Assembly: GCF_025210605.1 (NCBI RefSeq)
Contig: NZ_JAOARI010000007.1
Coordinates: 1-35,840, forward strand
DNA from: Halodesulfovibrio sp.
Lineage (GTDB): Bacteria; Desulfobacterota; Desulfovibrionia; Desulfovibrionales; Desulfovibrionaceae
Direction: 5' to 3'
DNA: 35,840 nucleotides
The translations under genes were made by a program, and so were the position numbers. The number at the start of each line of letters is the position of its first letter. The first letter of the stretch is position 1. The notes beneath the pieces are model-generated. The model did not search any database. It saw nothing but the letters and a program-made list of their open reading frames with translations, and was not told the origin of the DNA. Positions 1-6,846 of the stretch are shown one piece after another.

Positions 1-57
1 CGCCAAGCCTTTCGCCAAGCCTTTCGCCAAGCCTTTCGCCAAGCCTTTCGCCAAGCC
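1..57. repeat. Tandem 12-bp repeat, 4.75 copies
   Basis: The unit CGCCAAGCCTTT is repeated perfectly at 1-12, 13-24, 25-36 and 37-48, with a partial fifth copy at 49-57. The array touches the window edge, so its true length is unknown. The unit length is a multiple of three, so copy-number change would preserve a reading frame, which fits a coding tandem repeat (see the partial CDS at 2-67). Confidence 0.9.
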
Positions 58-67
58 ACAATTGTGA
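2..67 (+). CDS. Possible C-terminal end of a gene with an Ala-Lys-Pro-Phe repeat tail (partial)
   Basis: Frame 2 of the tandem repeat reads AKPF four times, then AKPQL, and ends at a TGA stop at 65-67. The start lies outside the window. A basic, proline-rich low-complexity tail of this kind is common at the C-terminus of RNA-binding proteins such as DEAD-box helicases, but nothing here identifies the protein. Support for coding: the repeat unit is a multiple of three, the frame closes soon after the repeat, and this end would converge on the leftward gene ending at 274. Against: only 21 codons are visible, and the other two frames also stay open through the repeat itself. Treat it as a candidate. 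Confidence 0.4.
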   Translation, partial: AKPFAKPFAKPFAKPFAKPQL

Positions 68-78
68 CAACCATTTTA

Positions 79-207
79 GTGTATGCAGGTCAATTCTTTA
101 TATGTATTTTCAGCGCAGTTTATTCCACGAATTATACTCAAAAAAAAGGGCTACTTGCTTGGCACAAGTAGCCCTGAAAATCAGATTAAGAATTGACCTG
201 CATACAC
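79..207. repeat. 20-bp perfect inverted repeat enclosing a terminator
   Basis: The arm at 79-98 (GTGTATGCAGGTCAATTCTT) is the exact reverse complement of 188-207, with 89 bp between. The enclosed DNA holds the terminator hairpin at 147-175. The flanking bases show no obvious target-site duplication. It may be a miniature mobile-element remnant or a large two-level hairpin in a convergent gene junction. Confidence 0.75.
140..175 (-). terminator. Rho-independent terminator of the YhaN/YhaO operon
   Basis: Arms 148-157 and 165-174 form a 10-bp perfect GC-containing stem, extended by the A147-T175 pair, with a 7-nt loop. Read on the minus strand, the stem is followed directly by eight Ts (plus-strand A run 140-147). 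It lies about 100 bp beyond the stop codon of the leftward ATPase gene at 274. Confidence 0.8.
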
Positions 208-273
208 GATTCTACATGACTGGCGCCAGCCTCTTCTCTCTTCTAAGGTATCTTCAACAAAATTATATATATC

Positions 274-3200
274 CTAACCGGTTACCACCCCTAGCATACC
301 GTTTTGTACTGTAAACACAGCTGGATTTTCTGCATACTCCTGCATTAAATCCACGGTTTGTGGATGACAAGTAAAGAGGAATACCTGATTATGCTTTGCC
401 AACTCTGCAATAGTTTCAGCAGTACTTTTAGCCCGTGTTGGATCGAAGTTAACCATGATGTCATCCATAATGACAGGTAACGGTTCGTTTTGCTGTGAAT
501 GACGCAATATATGTCCAAGCCGCAACGATAAATACAACTGCTCAACCGTACCACGGCTTAACTCTTCTGGTTCACGTCGTGTTCCGTCTTGAGCCAATGC
601 AAAGATACTTTCTTCGCCCAACGGTTTGAAAACACCGCTGTACGCACCTTTTGTGATCGTCTGAAAGAATTTTCCGGCTTGTTTTACTACTTCTGGCTGC
701 TGCTCCCGTTCAAAACGCTCACGCGCACGAGAAAGCAAATGCTCTGTAATACGATACCGTGCCCAATCTTTTGCTAACCCGTTGGCTTCTTCTTTCAATG
801 CTTCACTCTGTGCGCGCTGCTGAGCCTGCTCTTCCATTGACGTCAGCTTTTCCTGCTCAACCTTCGCTTGAATAAGCTTTTGGCGCAGTTCTTCTTGCTC
901 TCTTTCTTTGATTTCAATTGAAGCAGTTAATTCAGACGCTGTTACCTCAAGCTCCTGCTGACTTTGCTGACCTATTCTTGCTGCAAGCTTGGCAATATCA
1001 CCATCTTCACTTGCTGCAATCAACGATGCCGTGAGCGTTTCGTATGAGCTTAATAAGTCTTGCTGCTTGGTATACACAGCATGGGCTTCTCTGAATGAAT
1101 TTTCATCTTTCGCTTTTGCTATCGAGAATAATTCACCGATTTCTTCTCGTAATGTTACCAAGGATTCCTGCAAGGCTTTGGCGGATGCAACATCCTTTTG
1201 CAATGTTTCGGAAAGAGTTCTTACGGCAACCTGTGCTGATTCAGATTCAGTGAGTATCCGTAACAGTTTATCTTGTGTGATATCCCGCTTGATTGTTTTA
1301 TCAAAAGCATATTCCTGTTCGATTCCACTGGAAGCGCATACTGCATCTTGCTGCTTTGCAAATACATTCAAAGAATCCTGTATTGAAGATTTGCGCGCTT
1401 CAAAATCAGAAATCTGTCGCAAAGTTAATTTCGCATCTTTAATAAGCTGTAGCGTCTCTGGGATATGCTGCACACGTAAAGAAGTAGACACCCCGCGTTC
1501 TGACAGCCATTCTTCTACTTTTGCATGAGCAGCTGTAAGAATTTCATCAGCATCTTGCTCATTACGTTTTGCTTTTTCGAGCTGTTCTTCCGCACTTTCG
1601 TAGTCTTTTTGTGCCTGCCGTACCTTATCCTGCAATGCTTCGTACGCCATAACACCACGCTGCATATCTTCGAATAAATCTTCTGCTTGAAGCAGACACA
1701 CTTCAGAAATTTCAGGATTCGGGAAAATATACGATGCGCTACGCATCAAAGTTATTAACGCATCTTGCTGTGATGTCTGTTGATTCTTTTGCTGCTTCAT
1801 TCCCCAGAAAGCACCTGCAACAGCCAACAATAGTATGCCGATTCCTGCGTATGTCATACCGGAAGAAGCAGAGTCAAAAAATGAAAGAAGGGTGATAACA
1901 GCACCGACACCACCAACAACTGCCGGAACAAGAATGGCAGGTTGCGTTACGCCATGTGCTTTTGCAAGTGCCATAGGCAGGCGAGAACGGACACTCCGCA
2001 AAATCTCTTTGGTTTTCTGTAAATCAACCTTTGCAGAATCCTGACTGCCTTTACTTGTAGTAAAACGAACTACGTCTGCATTTTGTTCAAATTCATAGGT
2101 ACGCTGCTCAACTGTTCTTTGTGTATCTTCAAAAACACCAGTAAGCCTTGCTGTTTCATTTTGAGCAAGAGCGACAGTCTGCTTTGCTGCGTCTACCTGC
2201 TCTTCAAGCTGCGCAACTTCTCGTCGCGTATTGTCGGATAAATCGAAATCTTTGATACGTTCAGCATTCCAGTCTGTGCCAAGCTGCTCGAAAATTGCTG
2301 CAATATCACGTCGCAGAGATTCTTCTTTCAACAGCAACTGCTCAAGTTCATTTTCTTTGCTGATGAAAACGGCTTTTTCTTCACTCAATGCCCGCACAAC
2401 ATCCTGCTGTTGCAAAAGTTCCGCGTTAATCTGAGATTGTTTTTCTTCAATGTCACGCTTGGCGCTTTTGATGTCTTGCACCAAGAGCCGTTGCTGTTCT
2501 TGTTTTTCTTTATATGCGGCATCGCACGCCTCAAATCGAACCAAACCATCTTGTGGAAATGGCTGCAATGGCTGAACAGCTTCAAGCGCTGCTTTCTTTT
2601 CTTTATATTCTGTAAAGACGCTCCATAAACGAATGTCAGCAGTTACTGTTCCAGCAGTTATACCCATATCACGCAGTTCTGCCGCACGCTCTGCAAGCTC
2701 GCTTTCAAGCGCTGCAATTTGTTGCGATACAGTAAGATATGCAGCAACACTGTCTTCGCTGGCATTCATATCTTTCCGCATCTGCTCTAACTCTTTGAGA
2801 TGCTTGTTCAGTGGCGGAACCTTGCCACCTTTTTTAAACAGCGCCTCACGCTTTGCAGCAAGACGTTTGACGATGTCAGTATACGACGCACCGCCATGCA
2901 CCGTACCGTACAGTGCGTTACGTACAGCATCCCCGGTCAGCGCATCCTTGCTCTGTAATTCTGTAAGCGAAAAGCCGTACACATTTGTATACAGCTCTCG
3001 GGAAACATTACCGAGCAATGCCTGCAACACAGATTCATTAAGCTGGCTGCCATCGGCACCGCTCAGAGAAAGCCGCTTAGGTTTGAAAGAACGTTCAAGA
3101 CGCACGGTTCCGAACTTGTCGGTATCCAGTCCGAGCACACCGGAATGATTACCACCGCGAAGTGGTTCATGGTGCGAAATGTTTTTTCCTTTACGCGGCA

Positions 3201-3351
3201 AACCAAACAGCATGTAGCGCAAAAAAGACAAACAAGTAGACTTTCCCGCCTCGTTATTTCCTAAAAACACGTTCACACCGGAAGAAAGTCCAGAAAGCTC
3301 CTGCTCTGCGAAAACACCGAAGCCGTGTATATGAAGGCCAGTAATCTTCAT
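274..3351 (-). CDS. YhaN/SbcC-like SMC-family ATPase
   Basis: This 1025-residue protein resembles the YhaN branch of the Rad50/SbcC-like ABC ATPases, which pair with a YhaO/SbcD-type nuclease in DNA end processing. A Walker A motif (GNNEAGKST) lies at residues 31-39. The C-terminal part has an ABC signature-like stretch (LSRGTVEQLYLSLRLG, about residue 935) and a Walker B motif (VIMDDI, about 960). Between them run long heptad-rich, Q/E/K-rich coiled coils. Two hydrophobic stretches interrupt the coiled coil at roughly residues 473-520, which suggests membrane attachment; B. subtilis YhaN is also predicted to have such segments. I see no CxxC zinc hook, which fits YhaN rather than classical SbcC. 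The start codon directly abuts the stop of the nuclease gene, so the two are co-translated. The specific repair role is inferred. Confidence 0.88.
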   Translation of the reverse strand: MKITGLHIHGFGVFAEQELSGLSSGVNVFLGNNEAGKSTCLSFLRYMLFGLPRKGKNISHHEPLRGGNHSGVLGLDTDKFGTVRLERSFKPKRLSLSGADGSQLNESVLQALLGNVSRELYTNVYGFSLTELQSKDALTGDAVRNALYGTVHGGASYTDIVKRLAAKREALFKKGGKVPPLNKHLKELEQMRKDMNASEDSVAAYLTVSQQIAALESELAERAAELRDMGITAGTVTADIRLWSVFTEYKEKKAALEAVQPLQPFPQDGLVRFEACDAAYKEKQEQQRLLVQDIKSAKRDIEEKQSQINAELLQQQDVVRALSEEKAVFISKENELEQLLLKEESLRRDIAAIFEQLGTDWNAERIKDFDLSDNTRREVAQLEEQVDAAKQTVALAQNETARLTGVFEDTQRTVEQRTYEFEQNADVVRFTTSKGSQDSAKVDLQKTKEILRSVRSRLPMALAKAHGVTQPAILVPAVVGGVGAVITLLSFFDSASSGMTYAGIGILLLAVAGAFWGMKQQKNQQTSQQDALITLMRSASYIFPNPEISEVCLLQAEDLFEDMQRGVMAYEALQDKVRQAQKDYESAEEQLEKAKRNEQDADEILTAAHAKVEEWLSERGVSTSLRVQHIPETLQLIKDAKLTLRQISDFEARKSSIQDSLNVFAKQQDAVCASSGIEQEYAFDKTIKRDITQDKLLRILTESESAQVAVRTLSETLQKDVASAKALQESLVTLREEIGELFSIAKAKDENSFREAHAVYTKQQDLLSSYETLTASLIAASEDGDIAKLAARIGQQSQQELEVTASELTASIEIKEREQEELRQKLIQAKVEQEKLTSMEEQAQQRAQSEALKEEANGLAKDWARYRITEHLLSRARERFEREQQPEVVKQAGKFFQTITKGAYSGVFKPLGEESIFALAQDGTRREPEELSRGTVEQLYLSLRLGHILRHSQQNEPLPVIMDDIMVNFDPTRAKSTAETIAELAKHNQVFLFTCHPQTVDLMQEYAENPAVFTVQNGMLGVVTG

Positions 3352-4613
3352 TATTCTGCCTCCAATAAATCAAGGCATAAATATTGTGCTTCCTCAGCAA
3401 GTTGCACAAGTTCAGCATCCGATAGAATCGTCAAATTTCGCTTACTCACTGGCGAACCAAATAATTCGCTGACCGATTCCCGTAATTCATCTGTATCATC
3501 AGCAGTTATCAGCTGGTCTGCAACAGTCAAAGCTTCGCCAAGCAAGTCTGGACGGCTACGCATAGCGTCAATATCCACATCCGGTTTACATGCAAGTTCA
3601 ATATCTTTCAGCCAGACAAACGGGCTATTGTTCATCTGGCCCTCACGGATACGCTCCGTCAGTTCAGTAACAGCTCCATTTTTACGTAATTCACCATCAA
3701 GGACGCTTCGCCCTTCCAACACAAGGCGTACAATAACACCTTTGCACTGTTCAGAAACCTGCTGGGCGATCTCTTCGAAGCGGTGCTCTACAACTTCTTC
3801 CAGCACATCGAACTGTTCAATTGTTAAAATATCAATCGGTTCAATCTTCCACTCCACAGTCCCTAGCGTGTGATGTGTTGTAGAAGCTTGTCCGTTTTCG
3901 ACTGAAACGAACAGGCAGCCGCGCTCGCCTTGTTCGTTGATATGCAATCCTTGAATATTACCGGAGTACGCTACCAGTGGTTCACGACTCACAATCTGCT
4001 GCTCGTGAATGTGCCCGAGTGCCCAATAATCAATACCGGACTTAGTAAAATCTGCCACGCTCGCCGGAGCATACTGCTCAGAAGCAGCCACAGAATCCAC
4101 AGTACAATGCAACACTGCCACCTGAAATACCTCATCGTCAGTGCGCTTATATTGTCTGGCAAGCTTCCTGCGTTCATTATGTTTCCCGTGGCTGATGCCA
4201 TGGACAACGGTAAGCAGATCGCCTTCGGCAGTCTCTACACGCACTTGCTCAACACCAGCAGTACCAAACACATAAACATTGTCTGGAAAGCTAAACGACT
4301 TTTCAGTTTCCACCAATGGGTCATGGTTTCCATGCACAATAAACACACGAACCCCTGCTTTCCCCATACGTTTACACGCATCCAGTAACGCAAAGCGCGC
4401 CTTCAGGCTCTGGTCTTCTTTATTATAGATATCACCTGCAAGCACCACAAAAGCAGGGCGTTCGCTACATGCAAGCTGTGTCAAACGCTCCAATGCTTCA
4501 AATGTTGCAGAGCGCAGAACCTCTGCCACCTTGGGAGATACGTGAGCCACGCCCTTAAAGGCTGCATCCAAATGCAAGTCAGCTGCGTGGATAAAAGAAA
4601 ATGTCGGTTTCAT
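3351..4613 (-). CDS. YhaO/SbcD-like metallophosphoesterase, DNA repair exonuclease
   Basis: This 420-residue calcineurin-like phosphoesterase shows the metal-binding motifs in order: D12-x-H14 in HAADLH, D61 in LAGDIYN, GNHD at 95-98, H169 in VLHC, and GHIH at 200-203. This is the Mre11/SbcD nuclease core, followed by a C-terminal extension likely to contact the ATPase partner. I chose the ATG at 4613 because AAAGG lies about 10 nt upstream and the protein then begins at the conserved MKPTFSFIHAADLH. A longer frame reaching 4700 would run into intergenic repeat sequence. The stop overlaps the start of the YhaN-like ATPase by one base, so they form a two-gene nuclease/ATPase operon. The paired roles are family knowledge; the physiological substrate is unknown. 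Confidence 0.9.
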   Translation of the reverse strand: MKPTFSFIHAADLHLDAAFKGVAHVSPKVAEVLRSATFEALERLTQLACSERPAFVVLAGDIYNKEDQSLKARFALLDACKRMGKAGVRVFIVHGNHDPLVETEKSFSFPDNVYVFGTAGVEQVRVETAEGDLLTVVHGISHGKHNERRKLARQYKRTDDEVFQVAVLHCTVDSVAASEQYAPASVADFTKSGIDYWALGHIHEQQIVSREPLVAYSGNIQGLHINEQGERGCLFVSVENGQASTTHHTLGTVEWKIEPIDILTIEQFDVLEEVVEHRFEEIAQQVSEQCKGVIVRLVLEGRSVLDGELRKNGAVTELTERIREGQMNNSPFVWLKDIELACKPDVDIDAMRSRPDLLGEALTVADQLITADDTDELRESVSELFGSPVSKRNLTILSDAELVQLAEEAQYLCLDLLEAE

Positions 4614-4675
4614 GGATAGCAATCTACCTTTATGGACGTTGTACTGTTGGATACAGAGGCTTGCTTTCAGCAAGA

Positions 4676-5135
4676 TGCCTCCGGCGGCTGGGGGTAACAA
4701 GGTTCTCCCCCAGACCCCTTTCCAAAAACTTTTATTACGAGGTCATCATTAGCAAATGGCAACCTTTAGCGGCGTATGCGGCGGCTTGGTCGCTCGAATA
4801 TCATTATTCTGGAGCGCGGGCGACGCCCCAAATGCCTCCGGCGGCTGGGGGAAACCTTGTTGCAACAAGGTTCTCCCCCAGACCCCCTTCCAAAAACTTT
4901 TATTACGAGGTCGTGATTAGCAAATGACAACCTTTCGCGGCGTATGCGTCAGCTTGTGCGCTCGAATATCATTATTCTGGGGCGCGGGCGACGCCCCAAA
5001 TGCCTCCGGCGGCTGGAGGAAACCTTGTTGTAACAAGGTTCTCCCCCAGACCCCTTTCCAAAAACTTTTATTACGAGGTCGTCATTAACAAATGACAACC
5101 TTTTGCGGCGTATGCGTCAGCTTGGTGCTGGAATA
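4676..5135. repeat. Three tandem copies of a GC-rich hairpin repeat (type C)
   Basis: Copies begin at 4676, 4833 and 5001 (spacings 157 and 168 bp) and fill nearly all of the 525-bp gap between the nuclease gene and the pseudouridine synthase gene. Each starts TGCCTCCGGCGGCTGG, passes through a hairpin flanked by G and C runs, continues CCAAAAACTTTTATTACGAGGTC, and ends near CGGCGTATGCG. Copies 2 and 3 carry the hairpin AACCTTGTT/AACAAGGTT (4853-4872 is a perfect 20-bp palindrome; 5021-5040 has one change). Copy 1 has lost the left arm. No gene is visible in this gap. A single related copy sits at 15151-15223. Confidence 0.85.
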
Positions 5136-5138
5136 AAA

Positions 5139-6053
5139 TTATGTTGGCGCGTTAACTAGAAGATGTGTGCTGACATCGAAAGGGCGTTTCCATGTCGGAA
5201 CACACGTAAAAGTTTCAGCTGGTAATACTATTCGCCACGCATGAAGCAACATGCCCTGTGAGTTCGGTGAACCATTATATTTAACATCACCAATGATAGG
5301 ATGCTTTCTGGCAGAAAGCTGCACACGTATCTGGTGAGTTCGACCTGTTTGCAAGGCAACATGTAATAATGATTTTTTATTTGTTACTAACAATGGAGTA
5401 ACAGTACAGAGCGACTCTTTACCTGCGCCAGTCTCCATGCGTTCTTTTCCGTCATGTTGTTTTTGCTTAGCAAGCTGATCGCGCAGTTCAATTGTTTCCG
5501 AATGCTCCCAGCGTCCTTCAACCCATGCCAAATAATGCTTACCTAATGCATGTTCATTGCGGAAAAGTTCATGCAATTCCTGTAAGCGCGAATAACTGGT
5601 TGCAACAAGGAGCAAGCCAGATGTGTTTTTATCTAACCGATGAGCAGGAGTAGGGCAGAAGGAAGCATCTGCAAATTTTGCCTTGAGTCTGGTTGTGACG
5701 GCATCATCATGTCCTGTACCGGGCTGAACAGGTAATCCAGCTGGCTTATGCAGCACTAAAAGCCCTTCAGATTCACTTACAATATCTAATGTTCCGTTGT
5801 GAGCGGCAGCTCTTTGCTGAGAATCCTGATTTGAAACTTCATCTATAGTATAGGGTGGAATACGTACCACATCGTCCATCTTTAAACGGACAAACGGCTT
5901 TACACGCCCTTTATTTACACGCACCTGACCTGTGCGAATCCAACGCATAATTGCGCTTTTCGGAACATCCTTGTTCACCCGACGTTGCAAAAACTGCAAT
6001 ACCTTCTGTCCGGCTTCTTCCGGCGTTACCGTCACAAATTCAACCTGTCCCAT
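5139..6053 (-). CDS. RluA-family 23S rRNA pseudouridine synthase (RluC-like)
   Basis: This 304-residue enzyme isomerises uridine to pseudouridine in RNA, most likely 23S rRNA. An N-terminal S4 RNA-binding domain (about residues 15-65) precedes the catalytic domain. The family motif HRLDKNTSGLLLVA places the catalytic aspartate at D141, and the C-terminal RTHQIRVQL motif is intact. Length and domain order match RluC/RluD; local wording is closer to RluC, but the exact target uridines cannot be told from sequence. It is a single leftward gene. Type C repeats abut its stop codon, and upstream lies the long gene-free region before dnaA. The ATG at 6053 is preceded by AAAGGATATTC, giving a usable ribosome-binding site. 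Confidence 0.9.
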   Translation of the reverse strand: MGQVEFVTVTPEEAGQKVLQFLQRRVNKDVPKSAIMRWIRTGQVRVNKGRVKPFVRLKMDDVVRIPPYTIDEVSNQDSQQRAAAHNGTLDIVSESEGLLVLHKPAGLPVQPGTGHDDAVTTRLKAKFADASFCPTPAHRLDKNTSGLLLVATSYSRLQELHELFRNEHALGKHYLAWVEGRWEHSETIELRDQLAKQKQHDGKERMETGAGKESLCTVTPLLVTNKKSLLHVALQTGRTHQIRVQLSARKHPIIGDVKYNGSPNSQGMLLHAWRIVLPAETFTCVPTWKRPFDVSTHLLVNAPT

Positions 6054-6140
6054 GAATATCCTTTCGATTCCCTGAATGTTGTATCCCGCAGTTGTACTGC
6101 AACATATTTCGCTTGGCTACTCCCTATACAATACTGACAG

Positions 6141-6260
6141 AATGTTCATAACTTTCATCAATGGAAAATGTTCCTAACTTCTATATCTCACTTTTTTTGA
6201 AATAAAAGTAAGCGACAAGTTAGGAACATTTTTTCTTGTAACTAACTTGTTCCTAACATT
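6141..6260. repeat. Iterated GTTCCTAAC sites
   Basis: The 14-mer AATGTTCCTAACTT occurs at 6167-6180 and exactly inverted at 6217-6230. A one-mismatch copy lies at 6141-6154, and the core GTTCCTAAC recurs at 6249-6257. The inner pair (6219-6228 with 6248-6257) is a perfect 10-bp inverted repeat with a 19-nt gap. Four sites in 120 bp suggest binding by a dedicated protein, either as an operator for the leftward gene or as origin iterons. Confidence 0.7.
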
Positions 6261-6320
6261 CCCTGAAACACTCTCCCTGATAATAAGGTTCCCCCTTCCC
6301 CCTAAAGAACTCCCCCTCCT

Positions 6321-6356
6321 AAAAAAGTAAAAACGGATGGAATACCAATTCCACCC
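6321..6356 (-). terminator. Leftward terminator-like hairpin in the dnaA upstream region
   Basis: Arms 6335-6343 and 6348-6356 pair over 9 bp (one G-U when read as minus-strand RNA) with a 4-nt loop, followed on the minus strand by a T-rich tail (6321-6333). It resembles the GGGTGGAGT/ACTCCATCC terminators elsewhere in the window. On the plus strand the wobble becomes an A-C mismatch, so it is oriented leftward. Confidence 0.55.
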
Positions 6357-6467
6357 GCTCCTATATGAATAGAAAATTAATCCAACACAAACATATACTT
6401 AAAAAAAATTCTCCACCCAAAAGAAAAATAGCCCCGATGCTTCATCCCCACCATATCCCACGTAATA

Positions 6468-6532
6468 GGGGTCAAGGGGACGTGTCCCCTTGCGGGGGTG
6501 CAGGGGGCAGCGCCCGCCTGCCCGTCGGCGAC
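6468..6532. repeat. GC-rich type A repeat, copy 1
   Basis: It begins GGGGTCAAGGGGACGTGTCC and ends CCGTCGGCGAC, 65 bp long. Near-identical copies sit at 19715-19779, 20104-20168, 20269-20333 and, inverted, 35289-35353. Internal self-complementary blocks (AAGGGGACGTGTCCCCTT) predict a strong hairpin. Confidence 0.85.
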
Positions 6533-6577
6533 AAAAAAAAGAGCCCAAAACGCTCAAAGCCGCTTCAGCCGCTCTTT
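6533..6577 (-). terminator. Second leftward hairpin with T run, next to repeat A
   Basis: Arms 6538-6544 and 6571-6577 (AAAGAGC/GCTCTTT) close a 26-nt internal region, and the minus-strand 3' side continues into eight Ts (6533-6540). The stem is short with a long interior, so termination efficiency is uncertain. Confidence 0.4.
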
Positions 6578-6773
6578 CAACAGACTACAAGCAATCATCG
6601 TATGTTTTATTTTTATGATTTTTTTTAGCCTTTCACTCTATTTCGCACAGAAAGCCCGTAAAATTCGTTAAAGTGGGGTAAGATAACCCCTAGGTCATGT
6701 TTGTAAAAAAAAAAGGCGCAAAACGGCGTCCGCTTGGCTTACCATTCGTTTTTTGATATATAACTAAGGTTAC

Positions 6774-6807
6774 GTCGCCAGATTTTATGTACAAGAAATA
6801 TGGCGAC
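6774..6807. promoter_or_regulatory. Dyad just upstream of dnaA
   Basis: GTCGCCA at 6774-6780 is mirrored by TGGCGAC at 6801-6807, separated by 20 bp and centred about 55 bp upstream of the dnaA start. Position and symmetry fit an operator controlling dnaA. The binding protein is unknown. Confidence 0.4.
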
Positions 6808-6846
6808 AATTTTCGTTAATAACCAACTGGAAATAGTAGATTTATT

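Larger units (their letters stand above)
6054..6846. other. Gene-free region upstream of dnaA, candidate origin region
   Basis: These 793 bp separate divergently transcribed rluA-type and dnaA genes and hold no convincing gene. Contents from left to right: GTTCCTAAC iterons (6141-6260), a leftward terminator (6321-6356), a GC-rich type A repeat (6468-6532), a second leftward hairpin with a T run (6533-6577), AT-rich stretches around 6600-6630 and 6700-6760, and a 7-bp dyad at 6774-6807 close to dnaA. I looked for the classical DnaA box TTATNCACA here and in the dnaA-dnaN gap and saw none. Position next to dnaA-dnaN-gyrBA makes it a candidate oriC, but that is inference. Confidence 0.5.

Noticed and set aside
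1..57. CRISPR-like short repeat array
   Set aside because: The 12-bp units are directly adjacent without spacers, so this is a tandem repeat and not a CRISPR array.
4601..4927. A 108-codon frame upstream of the nuclease gene
   Set aside because: It is made of the type C repeat translated twice (GLLSARCLRR- and VATRFSPRP-like blocks) and overlaps the true start of the nuclease gene on the other strand.
6365..6628. An 87-codon frame upstream of dnaA
   Set aside because: It runs through the type A repeat (PCGGAGGSARLPVGD-like translation) and has no ribosome-binding site. The same translation recurs wherever the repeat occurs.
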